From: Lachnospiraceae bacterium
GTDB taxonomy: Bacteria > Bacillota > Clostridia > Lachnospirales > Lachnospiraceae
Direction of reading: 5' to 3'
Assembly (NCBI GenBank): GCA_023664345.1
Contig: JAMPFQ010000018.1
Coordinates: 1-64,000 of the forward strand
DNA length: 64,000 bases
The position numbers and the translations under genes are program-made. This document shows positions 15,713 to 25,587 of the stretch, in pieces; positions within the stretch are counted from its first letter, which is position 1; each line of letters starts with the position of its first letter. Under the pieces are notes generated by a model that saw nothing but the letters and a program-made list of their open reading frames with translations, ran no database searches and had not been told where the DNA came from.

Positions 15713-16554
15713 ACACTCTTTCGATAGCCGCTCTTCAGCGCCTGTACCAGACTGTCATTTTCCTCATTATATTTCTGTCGGTCAGTCCCTCGCAGTTCGC
15801 GCCTGTTGTAAAGCATCAGATATTCCGGCTGCAATTCCCAGTCCTGCGTAAACTGTTCCAGCTTTTTCTCCAGTTTCAGCACATGCTGATAATTCCCCGC
15901 GTGCTCCGCCGCAAAAGATACATATTCGCTCTCCGGCAGTTCCATCCGCTTTGCCGCCAGGTACTGTGTATAGTCTTCCTCCGAACCGCTGATCCCATAA
16001 GCTTCCAGAAAACATTCCGCCGCCTGTCCGTACCGCATCAGCCCGGCGTAAGCCACTCCTTTATTATGGAGTATCGCTGCGCGGGTGGAGGCCGCCGGAG
16101 GCTGTTCCCGGTCCTTTTCGAACTCTCCCCAGTTCTCCAGCAGCTGATCATAGCCCCGCAGCGCCGTCAGATACTTTTTCTGCCGCACCAGATGATCGAT
16201 CTGGCCCTTGCGCTTTTCCACAGTGCTCAGTCCCGCTCCCATCTTTAGGATCTGCTCCGTTTCCCGAATGGCGTTCCCGTCATAGAGGCCCGTATAGGCC
16301 AGGATCGTTACCGCGAAAGCGCTCAGGGAACCGCTCTTATGCGCCAGCTGGTAAAGTTCCCTGGCCAGGTCTTTCAGGCCGCACTGCCTTTCGATCCAGT
16401 CTATGAGGCCGTCGTTCATCAGCGAAAAGTCCAGCAGATAAGCGTTCTCTTTCATGCAATAGCATAATTCTTCCATGGAATACACATTCAGTTCCAGTCC
16501 CGGGATACAATATGGAGTTGTGGCATAATCACCTACACAGACACTGACACGCAT
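15709..16554 (-). CDS. TPR-like protein of the DUF5716/DUF5717 cassette (unknown function)
   Basis: The protein has about 281 residues. ATG 16554 is chosen because MRVSVCVGDYATTPY begins the conserved-looking part and GGGGGTG lies upstream. It is soluble. The N-terminal third ends MKENAYLLDFSLMNDGLIDW. Residues about 140-210 form paired helices (ALRGYDQLLENW, AAILHNKGVAYAGLMRYGQAAECFLEAY) with the spacing of tetratricopeptide repeats. No catalytic motif is seen. It lies between the DUF5716 gene and the coiled-coil gene in the same orientation, so it is probably an adaptor. Confidence 0.65.
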   Translation of the reverse strand: MRVSVCVGDYATTPYCIPGLELNVYSMEELCYCMKENAYLLDFSLMNDGLIDWIERQCGLKDLARELYQLAHKSGSLSAFAVTILAYTGLYDGNAIRETEQILKMGAGLSTVEKRKGQIDHLVRQKKYLTALRGYDQLLENWGEFEKDREQPPAASTRAAILHNKGVAYAGLMRYGQAAECFLEAYGISGSEEDYTQYLAAKRMELPESEYVSFAAEHAGNYQHVLKLEKKLEQFTQDWELQPEYLMLYNRRELRGTDRQKYNEENDSLVQALKSGYRKSV

Positions 16555-16619
16555 CGTAAGCACCCCCATCTCATGATCTTAAGGCCAATCCGCCAAAGGC
16601 AAGCCAACCTCTCTTCACA

Positions 16620-17906
16620 CTAATATAATTCTATGGTTTCCCGCCAGCTTTTGCCGGAGGGCAGCCGGAGTTCCCCCAACCCCAGATCTTCTATCTCCAC
16701 CGCCAGGCGGTTCTCCGCCTCCAGATAAAGCCTTGCCCTGATCCGGCTGATGCCCGGTGGCAGATTCTCCAGGGTGATCCGGGCAGTACGGATATTTTTC
16801 CCGATCAGGGGCGTGATCTTCAGGTCGATCTGGTTTCCCTCCTGCAGATAAAATTCCGTGATCTGATCCGCCTCGTACCAGTTCACCCCCGCATCCAGCA
16901 GCGCCAGATAGGAGGCCTCGCCCTGGCGCATGACATCCATGCCCACATTGGCTTTCAGTTTATCATTCCCCAGAAAGAGATATTCTCTCCCCGTCTGGCT
17001 CACATGGATCCGTTCCTGCATCCCATAACAGGCGCCCTTGCTGAAAAGGTTGTTGCCCTGAAAGACCCGCCTGCCCCTGCACAGAAAGCGCAGGGATCCT
17101 TTCATCCATTCCTCCGAAAACCCGTCCCCGATCAGGTATACGGAACTCACCGCCCGGCTGTCGAAACTGATCTCCGCCAGACGCAGGAACGCCCTGTCCA
17201 GCGCCTGTCTGTATGCCTCCGAAAGCATCTGCGCATCCCCGCCCTCGGTATACCACACCGGGAAATCGGCCTCACTCTCCTCAATGTATGCCACGATGGG
17301 AGTCGTCCGCCTGTTGCAGTCCATGGCGTAGATCCTGATTCTGTCCTCCCGGTAATCGTAGAGCATGGCCCGGGCGGTGCGCAGTTCTCCCGGCTGCCGG
17401 ATCATATAATGGAAAAAACTCTCCGTATGGCTCTGAAAACAGATCTTCTCCGTTTTCAGCCGGAGTCCCTCCAGCACTTCGTTCAACAGTTGGATCATAC
17501 GGTGGTCCAGCTGCTCGCAGGTGATCATCAATGCCCCCAGCTTCTCCGAGGTTCCCGCCTGGGACAGCATGCCAAGGCTGCGCTTGAAGAACAGGGTCAG
17601 CAGCGACACGGGGTCGTAGCTGTCCTCCTCGATCAGTATAGGCTCACCGTCCAGAGCCAGCTGGACCAGGTTTTCCACCAGGATCCCCTGCTCCTCCGCC
17701 GCATTGCGGAGGGCTTCCCTGCCGTAGAACCACTGGTTCACGCCAGTGCGCTTGCACAATACCGTAGGGACATTATACATCTGCGCCCCCGCCACCTGGG
17801 ACAGGGTCTCCGCCTCTCCGTCGGCGGATAAGGCATAGCTGATCTGTGAGAACCGGTTGCCCAGGTCATAGCCGACGATCAATTTGTCATTTTTCAGAAT
17901 TCCCAT
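16620..17906 (-). CDS. DUF5716-family, actin/Hsp70-like-fold protein
   Basis: The protein has about 428 residues from ATG 17906. The longer frame to 17957 runs into the family A repeat, whose GGAACTGGAATGAG acts as the SD. The N-terminus KLIVGYDLGNRFSQISYA resembles the phosphate-1 loop of the actin/Hsp70/sugar-kinase superfamily (GxDxG). YLIGDGFSEEWM near residue 265 resembles a phosphate-2/adenosine-type loop. Pfam lists the family as DUF5716. It is probably an ATP-binding cytoplasmic component. Partners are likely the adjacent DUF5717 and TPR-like proteins. Confidence 0.7.
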   Translation of the reverse strand: MGILKNDKLIVGYDLGNRFSQISYALSADGEAETLSQVAGAQMYNVPTVLCKRTGVNQWFYGREALRNAAEEQGILVENLVQLALDGEPILIEEDSYDPVSLLTLFFKRSLGMLSQAGTSEKLGALMITCEQLDHRMIQLLNEVLEGLRLKTEKICFQSHTESFFHYMIRQPGELRTARAMLYDYREDRIRIYAMDCNRRTTPIVAYIEESEADFPVWYTEGGDAQMLSEAYRQALDRAFLRLAEISFDSRAVSSVYLIGDGFSEEWMKGSLRFLCRGRRVFQGNNLFSKGACYGMQERIHVSQTGREYLFLGNDKLKANVGMDVMRQGEASYLALLDAGVNWYEADQITEFYLQEGNQIDLKITPLIGKNIRTARITLENLPPGISRIRARLYLEAENRLAVEIEDLGLGELRLPSGKSWRETIELY

Positions 17907-17916
17907 GCTTTTTCTC

Positions 17917-17985
17917 ATTCCAGTTCCGTCTCTTCGCTCCAACGCCCCGCCCGGCACGCCGCACTTTTGCTCCGAGACTGTTTTT
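17917..17985 (-). repeat. Family A repeat, short copy A4
   Basis: In mRNA sense AAAAACAGTCTCGGAGC opens the element right after the DUF5717 stop (17984), and it ends AGAGACGGAACTGGAAT at the DUF5716 SD. The core palindrome is replaced by a GC-rich segment (GGCGTGCCGGGCGGGGCG). Confidence 0.7.
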
Positions 17986-20900
17986 ATCGCAACACGAACA
18001 GCTGTCCGTTCAAAAATTCCTTCCTGTAGTACTCTTCCAGCAGATCATCCATTGTATCATAGTCTTCCATCGCCCTGCTCAGCACAATGTCGTTGAGCAG
18101 CTGGTACCTGCCGTTCTCCGCCCCCGTTCCGGCATCGCTGTTCTGAATGGTGCCGCTCTCCGTCAGCTGCTCCTCGCCGTTTACTTCCTCAGTGATATAA
18201 TATTGGAGGTTTTCCCCGAAGAAAAGGACAAACTCTCTGAAGCAGACACCGCCGTATACATCCCTCATGTACTCCGCCTTATACTCGTCCGACTCGCCGT
18301 TCTCATAGAGCATCACATAATGGATGCAGGCCCTGCCGCCGGATGTGGCCCGATATTCGATGATGGTCTTATCAGTCAGTTCCTGCTGCAGATCCGGATA
18401 TTCCACATATTCGCGGAAAAACTTCAAGTGAATCCCCTCCGCCATCAGCTCCCGCAGAAAGCTTTCCGCCAGTTCCATCTGTTCCCGCTGCCGCTCGCTC
18501 TTATTTTCCGCGTAGTACTTGAGGAACGCCAGCTTGCAGATCTTCTGCACCGGCTCGCTGCGCCTGCTCATATTGCCGATCTCCTGATAGACATATCCTT
18601 CCGTGACCCGGTCATGGACAAAGTACTCATAAGCGCACTGCGCCAGGAACGCCTCCTCCACCTCCTGCTTGGCCCCCTGGGATACATAATAGCGGAAGAT
18701 CTCCATCTTCTCTCCCACGAAAGCCCCGGAATAGAGCATCTGGACCAGCATCCTCTCGGACAGTTTATAGCAGTCCACGTCAAAGGATTTCGCCGCTTTC
18801 CAGATATCCCGCATATTTTTTGTCATGCCCTCATAATATCTGGTCAGGTATTCCAGCACCGTGCTGTCATATTTCCCCCGCTGGAACACGCTGCACGCCG
18901 CCGCTGTCAGCACGGGATCATCCACCATGCTCCGCCTTTCCATCAGCGGCCCCAGCAGACGCACAAGAATCTTCACATCCATAAAATAAGGACCGTACTT
19001 TTCCAGCCACTGGCCAGCCAGGTCAATGTCCCCCCTGTAGACCATATACTTCATCACTGTGCCGCGCTCTTCCATGGTCAGTTCATCGCCGGGGATCCTT
19101 TTCAGATAGGCGTCCAACGCCTCCATGTTATCCTTTTCGTAATAATATTGCAGCACTTTCAGATACAGTTCCCGCTTGACCGGCACATCCACCTCCGGGG
19201 ACCTCAGCACTCTCAGGGCTCTGTTGACACTCTCCTCAGAATCCGGCATGCTCTCCCTCTCGTTTTCACTAAGATACAGATCCAGTCCTGTGCAGTCATC
19301 CACAAAAGGAGAGACCATTCTCAGATATTTCCCCGGAAGCATCAGTTTCTCCATGGTATATTCCACGCTGTGGATAAAGCGGTTCCGCCACATATCCTCC
19401 AGCACAATGGTATATTCGTTCCCATACAGGGCCACCCATGTGCATCCGCCGTTCAGGACATACTCCGCCGGACGCAGATTGTAGGGCTGATAGACATAGA
19501 CTTTCCGTATCCTGTCGTCCTCCACCCGGATCTGATGGGCAAAAAGCAGTTTCGAGAGCGGTTTCGCCGTCTGTTCATCGATCATATCCGGGCGCAGCAG
19601 CTTATCATACAGATTCGCCAGATGCCTGTTGATATGTTCTTTTCTGATCTGATCCAGGATGAACCACTCCATGCGGGGCTGATAGGTAAGGTAAAGGTCG
19701 CCCAGTTTATCCCTGTTCTTCAGGATATAGTCGTAAAGGTATGCCGCCTGCTCATAATTCATGCTGTTCTGATAAGAAAAATACATCAGCACCTGCTTGG
19801 GCAGTTTACAGGAGGCGTTCATATCCAGCGACATCATATAATGCTCATACAGGTTCGTGATCCGAAGCTGCGCCTCCACACCGTCCTGATACCACCTGAA
19901 ATACTTTCTTCCCGTTTTGCCTCCCTTGATCAGAAGCGTGCAGATTTCCTGCAGTATCCTGTGATCCTGCTTTTTCCGGTACAGGCGCTGTAAGATCCTG
20001 AACATAACGGGAGAAAATTCCCTGACACGTCCGATCAGATACAGCAGCTGCTCCACAACTTCCGAGTTCAGGAACTCCCGCTTCATCCCATAATTTAAAA
20101 GCTGCCGCTCAAATCCGTCCAGTTTGCGCAGGAGCGCGGGATTATTGTTCAAAAGGATCAGCGCCTCTATATAGATCACCGGGCTGCGGCTGCCATGATC
20201 ATACTGCTTTTCCAAAAACGCCCACTTCGCGGACGCCGATCTGTTATATTCCCCGGACAGGTAGAGCAAAAGCCACGCCACCCGCCAGTTGGAAGTGTCT
20301 TGTTTATATATCTGCTCCACGTCGGAAGCCACCCTGTTGATGTACTTCTCCTCCCTGTGGATCAGGGTGGTGAGGTACAGGTAATAGGCCAGGCAGGTCT
20401 CCTCCCGGGGCTGTTCCTCCAGAAGTTCCGCCACATGATCCAAGATCCAGCCCGCTTCATTGTACTTCTCCTCAGTGATCAGAAGCTGCGCCTGGAACAG
20501 TCTTGTGGCAATGTCATTCTCGTTCTGGAACACCTGCCTTTCCACCAGTTTCCCGGTCTCTTTCAGCCAGGCGGAAGTACCGATCTTCTTTAAACGGAAC
20601 GACTGATAGAGTTCCATGATCTGAACAGTGCTCTGTTTCCGGGTCAGGCGGACCGACAGATCCGGCTGACGGTCTCCCGATGTTACCGTCACCGGTATGG
20701 TCAGGGATACATGGGAATCATACAGGAAGATCTGTCCGAAATTTTTCCCCCTGCGGCATGACTTTCCGTCAATGAACACAGGCAGCCTGCAGCGGTTGCC
20801 CAGGAAATCATTGTCTGTCAGCACCTCTTTCTCCGTGAACAGGAAGTCGCCGCTGCACTCCACATGGAGCCGGGTATAACCCCAGCCGTTGCGCACAATG

Positions 20901-21571
20901 CTCAATCCGCTCTCCGTCACGCTGTAGGCGTTCTCGCCCAAGGCGCTCTCCAGCACAAGCTGCTTTTCTTCCACCAGATATTCAATGCTCTGTTTCTTAT
21001 TGATCCGGATCAGGAACTCATCCATATTCTGTTCCTGTCCGGGATAGGCGGACAGCCCCCTGTATACGTCCGCATACTGCGCGTCACTGCCTGTAAACAC
21101 CCGAATGAAGTCGGACGAGTAGAACAGCTTCAGCGCCTCCTCCCAGCTGCTCTTGGCCAGATTGGCGAAATGGAACAGGTTCCTCACAGGTCCCACGGAA
21201 GATTCCAGCATCGTGTGCTCCACGGAAACCACAAAGGGCAGGTAATATTCCCCCTGATTGCTGACAATATAAAAGTTCCCCTTTACCACTTCTCCTTCTT
21301 CCATATGCTCCCCATGAAAGCGGTAAGCGATCTCCTCATCCGTACCCACAAATTCTCCCGTCAGGCATTCCATCCGCAGATCCGATGTGGTCACGCTGCC
21401 TGCCGTAAACTTCCCGGCGGGCGCATACACCCTGAAACTTCCCTCATAGTCCTCACCGCGGTGCAGGGAGATATCTATTTTTAAGCACGAAAAATCGAGA
21501 GAACCATTCTCGTAATCGAAGTTTCCCTCTAATATCTGGTCGATCATCTTCTGCATCTCATACTCACCCAC
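17984..21571 (-). CDS. DUF5717-family giant helical-repeat protein (unknown function)
   Basis: A 1195-residue protein without signal peptide or TM segments. Residues 1-320 are beta-rich, with Ig-like strand patterns (SFRVYAPAGKFTAGSVTTSD, GNFYIVSNQGEYYLPFVVSV). Residues about 340-1000 are alpha-helical with TPR/HEAT-like pairs (ARLFQAQLLITEEKYNEAGW, WRVAWLLLYLSGEY). The C-terminal part is beta-rich again and ends LNGQLFVLR. NCBI calls this family DUF5717, and it pairs with DUF5716. The ATG at 21571 (alternative 21556) starts the cassette. Enzymatic activity is not apparent, and a scaffold role is inferred. Confidence 0.7.
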   Translation of the reverse strand: MGEYEMQKMIDQILEGNFDYENGSLDFSCLKIDISLHRGEDYEGSFRVYAPAGKFTAGSVTTSDLRMECLTGEFVGTDEEIAYRFHGEHMEEGEVVKGNFYIVSNQGEYYLPFVVSVEHTMLESSVGPVRNLFHFANLAKSSWEEALKLFYSSDFIRVFTGSDAQYADVYRGLSAYPGQEQNMDEFLIRINKKQSIEYLVEEKQLVLESALGENAYSVTESGLSIVRNGWGYTRLHVECSGDFLFTEKEVLTDNDFLGNRCRLPVFIDGKSCRRGKNFGQIFLYDSHVSLTIPVTVTSGDRQPDLSVRLTRKQSTVQIMELYQSFRLKKIGTSAWLKETGKLVERQVFQNENDIATRLFQAQLLITEEKYNEAGWILDHVAELLEEQPREETCLAYYLYLTTLIHREEKYINRVASDVEQIYKQDTSNWRVAWLLLYLSGEYNRSASAKWAFLEKQYDHGSRSPVIYIEALILLNNNPALLRKLDGFERQLLNYGMKREFLNSEVVEQLLYLIGRVREFSPVMFRILQRLYRKKQDHRILQEICTLLIKGGKTGRKYFRWYQDGVEAQLRITNLYEHYMMSLDMNASCKLPKQVLMYFSYQNSMNYEQAAYLYDYILKNRDKLGDLYLTYQPRMEWFILDQIRKEHINRHLANLYDKLLRPDMIDEQTAKPLSKLLFAHQIRVEDDRIRKVYVYQPYNLRPAEYVLNGGCTWVALYGNEYTIVLEDMWRNRFIHSVEYTMEKLMLPGKYLRMVSPFVDDCTGLDLYLSENERESMPDSEESVNRALRVLRSPEVDVPVKRELYLKVLQYYYEKDNMEALDAYLKRIPGDELTMEERGTVMKYMVYRGDIDLAGQWLEKYGPYFMDVKILVRLLGPLMERRSMVDDPVLTAAACSVFQRGKYDSTVLEYLTRYYEGMTKNMRDIWKAAKSFDVDCYKLSERMLVQMLYSGAFVGEKMEIFRYYVSQGAKQEVEEAFLAQCAYEYFVHDRVTEGYVYQEIGNMSRRSEPVQKICKLAFLKYYAENKSERQREQMELAESFLRELMAEGIHLKFFREYVEYPDLQQELTDKTIIEYRATSGGRACIHYVMLYENGESDEYKAEYMRDVYGGVCFREFVLFFGENLQYYITEEVNGEEQLTESGTIQNSDAGTGAENGRYQLLNDIVLSRAMEDYDTMDDLLEEYYRKEFLNGQLFVLR

Positions 21572-21662
21572 TCTTCTTCATGGTAGAATGACCTTATTCA
21601 GGGCAATCTGCGGCCGAATGGCCATCCATACCATGATCGGTCTGTGATCATGGTAGCATAAC

Positions 21663-21706
21663 AAAAAATACCCTATGACTGATTATATCAAATAAACAGT
21701 CACAGG
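21663..21706 (-). terminator. Intrinsic terminator of the DUF6020-type gene
   Basis: CCCTGTGACTG and CAGTCATAGGG pair in minus sense around an AT-rich loop, followed by TATTTTTT. It lies 15 nt after the stop at 21721. Confidence 0.85.
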
Positions 21707-21720
21707 GCAATTGATTTTCT

Positions 21721-23550
21721 TCAGGCAGCACTGCCGCGCAGGCTGTATGCGGCCCAGCCGATCAGAAGCGGCACTGCGGCAACGGTGGGCAGTTCATACC
21801 GGATGGCATTCGCCATCGGGGAATCCAAACAGACCAGGATGTTCATGAGACTGGGAACAAACATGATCAGTGCGCCATATCTGCGCTTTCTCAGCAGCAT
21901 CAGCGAAAGCGCCAGAACGATCCAGGTATACAGCCCCGGAGTGCACAGATATCTGACCAGCGGCAATGTCATGCTGAGATTCCAGATCTGCACCAGGATC
22001 TGTGCCAGATCCCTGTTGAAAGCATGATAGATCCCCAGATCGGCAAAAAACCAGTCAGGCTCCGCTATCCCGATCCATCCTTCTATATTCTGTGCCACCG
22101 GCGCAAGATATCCGTAAGCCTTGTTGATGAACGCGGCAACATAACAGCCGGGATGCTTCCAGAACATCCGGAACCACACTTTATTGTATTCGGACAGATC
22201 CGCGCCAAAATAGTGGATCTTGACAGGATCCGTGAGCACGGGATCATAGTTTGTCAAGGCATCATAATGAAGGACGGAGCCGATCACCTCTTTCTCATAT
22301 TCCGTAACCTCGTCCCCGTATTCACAGACATATCTCGCGGTCTGCTGGAACGGGATGCCGTAGGCCTCCGCAGCCAGCGGCTTCGCTATCCCCAGCGAAC
22401 CATAGATCCCTCTGGTGACGCCCTCGAACACTAACAGCGTTGCCACAAGGGCCAGAATCATCTTCTTCCTCTCGGCTCCCTTCAGCCAGAACACCAACAG
22501 CGCCAGCGCAGGAACGATGGCGTAGATGCCGTTATTGCGCAGCAGCGCCGCCAAGATCCCGAACACTGTCATAAGCGAAAGATCTTTTACGGTGCAGCGT
22601 CTGTTCCTTATGATCTCCAGCATGTAGACAGCCTGCAGCGTTGCCACAGCCGCGTAGAGGAGATCCTTTTCATACCATTGGGCATAAGTTCCCCACAACG
22701 GCGTCAGCGCGAAATAGAGGATCCCCACAGTACACCATTTTGTGGGCACTCCCAACTGCTGCAGCTTTCTCATGCTGAGAGCAAAGGCCCATGCTCCCAC
22801 GCAGCTGTGGAACAGGCAGTACAGGAAAAAGCCGAAATTCGCATCCACAAGCCAGCGTCCCAGGGTAAACAAAACTCCCATGACTGCCGAGGACAGCGGC
22901 GGATGGGCTGCTCCCCATTCCTTTACTCCCATAAACTGTTCCAGCTGCAGGGAACTGTCCGGGCATCCCGTTCCGGGATAATTGAACAAGATCCACACCA
23001 TCCAGCACACAAAAATGACCGCAGTTCCAAACGCCAGAAAATGCGTTTCATAAAAGGACTGCTTTCCCCCGGACGCCGCCGGGAGCTGCCAGCCCTTTTC
23101 CAGAGAGAACGCTGCCAGCCTGAAGAGCAGATAGAACAGGATCGTAAAGCCCAGAATGCAGAACAGCGCCAGCATGAACTGGAAAGAATTGGCAAACAGG
23201 AAACCCGCATGGTCATACTTCATGAAACTGATGCAGGACACCATAAGGACCGCGAACAGCGCTGAGACCATCCCTGTTCCCGCATAAAATCTCTTATCCC
23301 GCGCCTCAACGGTGCGCAGCATCATAAATACTGCCGCCGCCACCATCATGTCCGCAAAATCCAGATCATAAAACGCATCTAAAAGCTTGTTCAGCCCATT
23401 GAGCAGCTTCATGTCAACAAAACCGCCAGTGCAGATGACAAATCTGCACTGAAGCGTAAATGTAACGATGCACGACAGCAAAAAAAATATCACGCCGCGG
23501 CATCCATGAATGTTCAAATGTAGTTTTTGGGGCTCAAACGACCTTTTCAA
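21721..23550 (-). CDS. Polytopic membrane protein, DUF6020 / GT-C glycosyltransferase-like
   Basis: A TTG start at 23550 is chosen: AGGAG lies 9 nt upstream, and the longer frame intrudes into the upstream permease gene. It has about 609 residues and 12 or more hydrophobic segments. The extracytoplasmic loop NYPGTGCPDSSLQLEQF...GAAHPPLSS, near residue 180, resembles the acidic first loop of GT-C lipid-linked glycosyltransferases. The family is annotated DUF6020. It is the last gene of the GntR/ABC operon. The substrate is unknown. Confidence 0.7.
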   Translation of the reverse strand: MKRSFEPQKLHLNIHGCRGVIFFLLSCIVTFTLQCRFVICTGGFVDMKLLNGLNKLLDAFYDLDFADMMVAAAVFMMLRTVEARDKRFYAGTGMVSALFAVLMVSCISFMKYDHAGFLFANSFQFMLALFCILGFTILFYLLFRLAAFSLEKGWQLPAASGGKQSFYETHFLAFGTAVIFVCWMVWILFNYPGTGCPDSSLQLEQFMGVKEWGAAHPPLSSAVMGVLFTLGRWLVDANFGFFLYCLFHSCVGAWAFALSMRKLQQLGVPTKWCTVGILYFALTPLWGTYAQWYEKDLLYAAVATLQAVYMLEIIRNRRCTVKDLSLMTVFGILAALLRNNGIYAIVPALALLVFWLKGAERKKMILALVATLLVFEGVTRGIYGSLGIAKPLAAEAYGIPFQQTARYVCEYGDEVTEYEKEVIGSVLHYDALTNYDPVLTDPVKIHYFGADLSEYNKVWFRMFWKHPGCYVAAFINKAYGYLAPVAQNIEGWIGIAEPDWFFADLGIYHAFNRDLAQILVQIWNLSMTLPLVRYLCTPGLYTWIVLALSLMLLRKRRYGALIMFVPSLMNILVCLDSPMANAIRYELPTVAAVPLLIGWAAYSLRGSAA

Positions 23551-23579
23551 AATATCTTTCTCTCCTGTCTTTCTTTCAC

Positions 23580-24446
23580 TTACTCCATGTTCAGTTTCCT
23601 GCTGGTCACATAGTAGGACACAAAGTACAGGATCACCGCCTCCATGATGGAAAGGACAACGGATATCCACATCGTGGTGTTCACATAGCTTCCAGCCATG
23701 GCGTTGTCAAAAGTATAGCTCATCATCCGGTTGACGGAAAAGAAACTCCGTATTACGGATGAAATGATATTGGCGACGATCATGATGCCCACATAGCTGA
23801 CGATCGCCATCAGCACCCTGTGCTTCGTAAACAGCTGCCCCATGGAGATCGCTCCGAAGAGGATGATCATGGTGCAGAAGGGCGAGATCAGCGAGACTGC
23901 CAGCACCATCCCGAAATAACCGCCCGCGCTCATGCCGAAGATGTCCCGGAACGCTTCATTCACATACCCCATCTCAGGTTCTATCGTCTCCCACATATCC
24001 GCCCAGGTGTATCCCTCGGGCAGGAACGCGCCTATCATGGAAAACATCAGCAGGAACACGGACAGAAAGACGCCCAGCTCCATCAGCAGATACCACAGGC
24101 CGCTGTTCAGGATCTTGCTTGCCAGGATCTGGTGCTTGGACACGGGCAGGGTGTGGGTCAGATATCCCTCGTCCGTATACATGGTCCTGTAAAAATGCAC
24201 GCCCATATAAATGAGGATCCCATAATTCAGGCCTATGAGCATAATGATATACATGAACAGAGTGCCCACGCTCACCAGATCCCACATGCTGAACCTTGTG
24301 TAATAAGAGTCATTGGCTATGGAACGCCACATGGGCGCCTGAAAGGAAAGCCATCCGAAAAAGCTGACCAATACAACTCCCAACAGCATCATGCCGCCTG
24401 CTTTCCACGTGCTTTTCCACTCATGCTTCAACAATTTCCCTAACAT
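23580..24446 (-). CDS. ABC transporter permease
   Basis: A 288-residue membrane protein with six hydrophobic segments. The N-terminal LGKLLKHEWKSTWKAGGMMLLG and the segment DEGYLTHTLPVSKHQILASK are typical of ABC-2-type permeases of the BcrB/YtrC kind. It overlaps the ATPase gene by 7 nt, so the two are translated together and form one exporter. Regulation is presumably by the GntR protein at the head of the operon. The transported molecule cannot be deduced; peptide-antibiotic or cell-envelope stress export is common for this arrangement. Confidence 0.85.
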   Translation of the reverse strand: MLGKLLKHEWKSTWKAGGMMLLGVVLVSFFGWLSFQAPMWRSIANDSYYTRFSMWDLVSVGTLFMYIIMLIGLNYGILIYMGVHFYRTMYTDEGYLTHTLPVSKHQILASKILNSGLWYLLMELGVFLSVFLLMFSMIGAFLPEGYTWADMWETIEPEMGYVNEAFRDIFGMSAGGYFGMVLAVSLISPFCTMIILFGAISMGQLFTKHRVLMAIVSYVGIMIVANIISSVIRSFFSVNRMMSYTFDNAMAGSYVNTTMWISVVLSIMEAVILYFVSYYVTSRKLNME

Positions 24447-25141
24447 GCAAACACCTCCCTGAAATAAGCGTCCACAGACTTGCCGTGCTGCTCCCTGATA
24501 TTGTCCACAGAAGTATAGAGGACCAGATGGCCGTACCGCATGAAGACAACCTCATCCAGTACCTGCTCTATATCCCCGATCAGGTGGGTGGAGATGATCA
24601 CTGTGGCCTCCGGATTGTAATTGTTGATGATGGTCCTGAGGATATAATCCCTGGCCGCGGGATCCACACCCGCGATGGGCTCGTCCAGAACATACAGATC
24701 CGCATTGCGGCTCATGACCAGGATCAGCTGGACCTTTTCCTTGTTGCCCTTGGAAAGAGTCTTCAATTTCGTCTCCGGATCGATGTTAAGGCTCCGCAGC
24801 ATCTCCTCCGCCTTATCCCTGGAAAAGTCCGCGTAAAAATCCACAAAATAATCCAGTATCTCACGGATCTTCCTATTTCCCGCCAGGTAGGTCCGGTCCG
24901 GCAGATATGCCACATGGGCCTTACTCTCCACACCCACATAATGTCCGTTGATCATAATGCTGCCCTGTGTGGGGGTCAGCAGTCCGTTCAACATTTTGAT
25001 CAGTGTCGTCTTTCCACTTCCGTTAGGTCCCAAAAGTCCGATGATCTTGCCCCTGGGAAGCGTCAGGGTGATATTGTTCACCGCGACATGCTTTGCGTCA
25101 TAGGCCTTGGTCAGCCCTACGATCTCAACCAACTCGTTCAT
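24440..25141 (-). CDS. ABC transporter ATP-binding protein
   Basis: A 233-residue ATPase from ATG 25141 (GAGG 6 nt upstream). Walker A is GLLGPNGSGKTT, the signature region LSKGNKEKVQLILVMS, Walker B ADLYVLDEPIAGVD, and the switch His lies in VIISTH. The signature departs from LSGGQ (LSKGN), as in other BcrA/YtrB-type ATPases. It powers the overlapping permease. Confidence 0.93.
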   Translation of the reverse strand: MNELVEIVGLTKAYDAKHVAVNNITLTLPRGKIIGLLGPNGSGKTTLIKMLNGLLTPTQGSIMINGHYVGVESKAHVAYLPDRTYLAGNRKIREILDYFVDFYADFSRDKAEEMLRSLNIDPETKLKTLSKGNKEKVQLILVMSRNADLYVLDEPIAGVDPAARDYILRTIINNYNPEATVIISTHLIGDIEQVLDEVVFMRYGHLVLYTSVDNIREQHGKSVDAYFREVFAC

Positions 25142-25221
25142 AGTATCCCTCATTTCTGCGCCGCTCTTGCAATCTGTATCCCTGTGCCAGGCAGCGCACC
25201 GGCACAGAGCGCAATGTGGCT

Positions 25222-25587
25222 TCATTTTTGCGCGGTCTCGCTATCGACCAGCTGTTTGATCTCTTCGCCGGTATAGCCCAGTTCTTTCATCCTGGAAAAA
25301 AAGAACTTTATATGTTCCCGCGCCATTACCTGTCTGATATTCGCGATCAGTTCCGTATCTTCCGTAACATTCCTGCCATTGGTGCGCTGGGTGATGATCA
25401 GTCCGCTCCTCTCCAGTTCCACAAAAGCTTTCTGCATCGTGTTAGGGTTCACTGCCGCGGTGGACGCCAGTTCCCTGACGCTGGGCAGTTTTCCGCCCGG
25501 CTGGTAATATCCGGAAACGATCTGCATCTGGATCCTCTCTACCAGCTGTGCGTAGATTGGCCGGTCATTATCCAATTCCCATGCCAT
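25222..25587 (-). CDS. GntR-family transcriptional regulator (YtrA type)
   Basis: The protein has about 121 residues from ATG 25587, with AGAAAGG at proper distance; two ATGs just upstream overlap the SD. The N-terminal winged helix RPIYAQLVERIQMQIVSGYY...LPSVRELASTAAVNPNTMQKAFVELE is the GntR DNA-binding domain. A short C-terminal helical tail of about 45 residues, without a FadR- or UTRA-type ligand domain, matches the YtrA subfamily. That subfamily typically represses its own ABC transporter operon, here the two genes immediately downstream. Confidence 0.92.
   Translation of the reverse strand: MAWELDNDRPIYAQLVERIQMQIVSGYYQPGGKLPSVRELASTAAVNPNTMQKAFVELERSGLIITQRTNGRNVTEDTELIANIRQVMAREHIKFFFSRMKELGYTGEEIKQLVDSETAQK

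Noticed and set aside
17846..19993. Long open frame on the plus strand (715 codons) opposite the DUF5717/DUF5716 genes
   Set aside because: It is antisense to well-supported genes, has no SD, and its His/Gln/Leu-rich composition is what the complement of GC-biased coding DNA gives.
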